Positions 60,960 through 64,000 of a DNA stretch of 64,000 nucleotides are shown in pieces (position 1 is the stretch's first letter; each line of letters begins with the position of its first letter). The DNA lies in assembly GCF_000764305.2 (NCBI RefSeq), contig NW_025931625.1, forward strand, positions 29,113 through 93,112. The letters are read 5' to 3'. The position numbers and the translations under genes were made by a program. This DNA comes from Hyalella azteca (taxonomy: Eukaryota; Arthropoda; Malacostraca; Amphipoda; Hyalellidae). The notes below the pieces were generated by a model, which was not told the origin of the DNA, did no database searches, and saw nothing but the letters and a program-made list of their open reading frames with translations.

Positions 60960-61581
60960 CCAATTTATTGTGTGTTTACTTCTCCGGCCAGTTTCGTCTG
61001 GCCGCACCTAAACCTTTTCATCTGAATTTAGTGAATAAAACAAGTATCTTGGCCTTAAATAATACTCTGATACGAGTCTAACACGATACATATGGATAGG
61101 TAACGTAAAAACCCCCATGGCCGGTCTCGCAGCCGGTCTCACGGCCAATCTCCAAATTCAGTGACCAAGGAATATCTCACAAACTAATGAACGCAGCTCG
61201 ATAAAATTTGGAACACGAATTCACCTAACGGTGGTGTTTAGCTCGTGAATTTTTTTAATTTCACCTTCATTCAAGAGTTATATGGCGATATGGGCCGAAA
61301 TTCACAGTAATCACAGAATTTCTTCCAAACTATTGAACAGATTCGAACGTAATTTTGAACATAAATTCCCAACTACCAAACGGTGATTTTTAGCTCGTGA
61401 AAATTTATTTGAGTCGGAGTCATGTTCTGCACGTGTTGTGTACAAATCGTCAAACAACCGTACGAATTTCTGACTTACTTCGCAAACTGCCGCCCCCCTA
61501 GTAGCCCTTTCTTCCTCACCGCCCCTCCAGATATTTCCACCGCCCCCAGGGGGGCGATATCGCCCACTTTGGGAACCACTG
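60960..61581. mobile_element. hAT-related repeat ending TTTGGGAACCACTG
   Basis: The right terminus at 61581 is a hAT end, preceded by a C-rich segment complementary in type to the start at 19034. Internal GGTCTCACGGCCAAT and GTTTAGCTCGTGAA pieces are shared with 19240-19420, the latter motif repeated near 61230 and 61385. The left end is unresolved. Confidence 0.5.
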
Positions 61582-61689
61582 ATCAAAACTATCCTAGCTT
61601 AACTGATGAGTTCTCGGGTGAGCTCAGAGAAGTGCCGATCCAGCGCAGAAAAGAGAGTCGAGTGCATGGTGGCGATTGAGTTAAGAAGC

Positions 61690-61770
61690 TGTAGCGGATC
61701 TCATCGCTATTTTCAGTAACCCCCATCGCTATTTTCAGTAATCCCCGTCGTTATTTTTGGTAACCCCATA
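61690..61770. repeat. Short tandem repeat, about 4 copies
   Basis: Units like CATCGCTATTTTCAGTAACC at 22-24-bp spacing. Sequence from 61770 to 62110 shows nothing recognisable. Confidence 0.7.
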
Positions 61771-62112
61771 GCTCCCGTCTTATTTCAATTGAACCTAATA
61801 TCTTTCATGACCTAATATCATCCCCTTATATTTTGGTGATCTCGCTTTATTTCAACCCATTTTCAGCCACCTAACTTGTGAGAATATCTCCCATTGCTAG
61901 GTATCACCATTGGCCATTGAACTAATAGCTCAACCTTATTTAAATTCACAATACATTGACTAATAAAATTCTTATTCAAATCATTCGAGCTAACTCTTGC
62001 TCTCATAGGGTTCTTGCATGCTTTGATGGCGGACGAAATTGGTCGGACATATAAACTTGCATAGCCTCAGATTTCCATGTTCTAAACCTTTCTCTTACAG
62101 CTATTGCCAATA

Positions 62113-62220
62113 TTGTGTCTAGCCCTACTGTGTCTAGCCCTATTGTGTCTAACCCTACTGTGTCTAGCCCTACTGTGTCTAACCCTACTGTGTCTAACCC
62201 TACTGTGCCTAATCCTACTG
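62113..62220. repeat. 15-bp minisatellite
   Basis: CTACTGTGTCTAACC-type units, about seven copies, ending exactly where the adapter sequence begins. Confidence 0.85.
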
Positions 62221-62258
62221 CTGTCTCTTATACACATCTAGATGTGTATAAGAGACAG
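62221..62258. other. Nextera mate-pair junction adapter (assembly artefact)
   Basis: CTGTCTCTTATACACATCT followed directly by its inverse AGATGTGTATAAGAGACAG: two Tn5 mosaic ends back to back, as in the circularisation junction of Nextera mate-pair libraries. An N follows at 62259. The translation SYTHLDVYKRQ arises from it. Sequence left and right of it need not be neighbours in the genome. Confidence 0.98.
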
Positions 62259-63027
62259 NGGTGGCCCGTCGACACGCACCTCCTGCCTGGACTACAAATT
62301 TCTCCTGCATCATCTCATCGAGCAGGTCACGTTAGCTAAGCCAATAAATCAACTTGTCAATTAACCAACCAAATTCGTCCTGCCGATCTCTATGTTTCTG
62401 TCTGTCCTTAGTGAATGATTCAAGTTAGCTACCTAGGCCGTTCAAATTCCCTGATTCATTGGAGTTAAACGCAGTTTATGTGGAGTGGCAAATAAAACCC
62501 CCACATTATCACTTTACGGATACTGTTCTATGTACTTTTGGCGATGGTAAAATATTAATAGCGACAATGTTAAAACATGAAATCTGACAGTTAAAAAACA
62601 CGAATATCGGTTCAACGCTATGGTACAAGTGCGTGGAGTTAGTATAATATGAGAAATTGTGTTTCTCATTCTAATTGTTCCAATTATTTTTAGTATTATT
62701 ATATTTTTTCCGAGTCACCCGGCGAAGATCACCACTGCCCTTGATGTAATGGACCATCATGATTCCTGCCTTCCGGAACGTAGCCTTCAACACTTGTGGA
62801 CAATCATACCTAGGCCGTGCGTCGAATGGGGAGCGCAGCCGTACACCATCAATTTTGTGCACCAATAAGCTCTGAATCGAAAGCCTTGGATCTCTCCGGA
62901 TATCCACCAATCAGCCGTGAAGCACTCGGCTTTGTCCTCCTCCGGCCTTGACCACCACCTGCCGTGCACCACCAGGCCGCGGATCGAATCTGACTTCCGG
63001 GCATCGTTAAATTACGTAATTTTTCGT

Positions 63028-63065
63028 CTGTCTCTTATACACATCTAGATGTGTATAAGAGACAG
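63028..63065. other. Nextera mate-pair junction adapter, second copy
   Basis: The same 38-bp double mosaic end. The 769 bp between the two adapters hold no recognised gene. Confidence 0.98.
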
Positions 63066-63334
63066 GTTCTATGTTATGTTACGATGTATAGTGTTATATC
63101 ATGATTAGTTATGTTATAATGTATTGTGTCATGTCATTACAATGTGTCATGCTATGTTATTTATGTTATGTTGTGTTACAGTGCATTGAGTTATGTAATG
63201 TTGTTACATTATGTTGTGTTGTAATATGTTGTGCTATGATATTGTTTGTTATAATATGTTATGTTATAATGTAATGTCATGTTAGGGTGTATTATAATGT
63301 GTTGTATAGTGATATGTTGTGATGAGTGCAGTGC
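63066..63334. repeat. Degenerate TATGT low-complexity tract between adapters
   Basis: Long irregular run of TTATGT, TGTTA and related words. It is bounded on both sides by adapter sequence. Confidence 0.75.
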
Positions 63335-63353
63335 CTGTCTCTTATACACATCT
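63335..63353. other. Single Nextera mosaic end
   Basis: CTGTCTCTTATACACATCT once, without its inverse; again library sequence, not genome. The remaining sequence to 64000 has no recognised gene. Confidence 0.95.
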
Positions 63354-64000
63354 TATCAAACAATTTTACAACAAATCTGAGGTACTGTACAATTGAAACA
63401 GTTTGTCCACTTTTGATCCTCCTTTTCATTTATAGTCAGTCACCTGGCACTTGACAGAGCACTGTTACTGTATCTAAGGAAAGCATTCCACCTTGGGTGG
63501 AAAGCTTTTTTATAAGTGAACTTCCATTTCTAGAATTCCACCCTGTTTCCATGCTTGAGTGCGTGCTGCGGTGCCGCGGTGGCAACTGCCAACTGGCAGA
63601 TGCATCAACATGATACATGATCAAGGCTGGCCTGGCTTCCTGTCAATCATTTATAGTGGTGGCCAATTTTGAAATAGCTTTCCCTGTGTCGTGAACTTTT
63701 GGAGGGAGGGAACTTTAATGATGATGTGCAAAGGAAAATCTTTCAATTTTTGACTGTTTACATTTTGAAATCAGGGAGAGGGAGGCTAAGTGAACTTTCG
63801 ATAGGTGCCAAAATATCAAAATGAAGCTTATATATGTATCATGTATGAGTGTATCTATGTTGAGTCGCAGTTGAGCCGTGTCACAAGACAGATGTGCGTG
63901 CTGCGGGGGCATGGTGCCAATCCATAGGTTATTCAAAAGAACCTGTTCTTATGTCATTTTGAACCGATCAACACTTCTTTATGGACCGATCGTAAAACAC

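Noticed and set aside
62115..62339. 74-codon frame containing SYTHLDVYKRQ
   Set aside because: Sequencing adapter read as protein, joined to a minisatellite.

Overview
The window is nuclear DNA of an animal, very probably an arthropod and most likely a crustacean. The reasons are short exons with GT-AG introns, a clip-type serine protease, a PAN-like plus fucolectin (F5/8 type C) secreted protein, AT-rich intergenic DNA, and a dense load of hAT, PIF/Harbinger, TA-target and CR1/Jockey-like elements. The taxonomic call is inference. Nothing looks bacterial or viral.

Layout. (1) 1.75-11.2 kb, minus strand: carnitine O-acetyltransferase (CRAT), nine clear exons plus a likely N-terminal exon; about 100 residues of the N-terminal half are not found. 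(2) 11.2-19.5 kb: AT-rich DNA with no recognised gene, one 33-bp palindromic element, a LINE 3' end and a 1.2-kb hAT element. (3) 19.6-22.2 kb, plus strand: clip-type serine protease whose catalytic His codon is Gln. (4) 22.2-34 kb: repeat land with nested hAT/MITE, a duplicated fold-back block, and a broken LINE with endonuclease and C-terminal remains but no reverse-transcriptase core. (5) 35.5-38 kb, minus: part of a secreted PAN-like/fucolectin protein. (6) 44.7-48.2 kb, minus: a complete five-exon, 529-residue membrane protein I do not recognise. (7) 48.7-49 kb: a tRNA-like SINE. (8) 50.5-54.9 kb, minus: complete six-exon PSMD14/Rpn11, the deubiquitinase of the proteasome lid (311 aa), with a likely 5' UTR exon near 55.24 kb. 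(9) 55.5-62.2 kb: nested TIR elements, a LINE 3' part and minisatellites. (10) 62.2-64 kb: three Nextera transposon-end adapter remnants, so the order of sequence here is not trustworthy.

The most striking pattern: tandem repeats are not scattered at random but sit on exon/intron junctions. In CRAT, eight of the nine clear exons have an array at one junction (seven at donors, one at an acceptor), and most units contain a copy of the exon edge together with its splice site. The same is seen at one acceptor of PSMD14, one donor of the unknown membrane protein, and possibly other genes. Several arrays have units of a multiple of three with open frames, so alternative splicing within them could add repeated peptide. 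The second notable signal is a family of tiny palindromic inserts (33-41 bp, one a perfect 36-bp palindrome) with 8-bp target duplications, apparently reduced from a 254-bp MITE.
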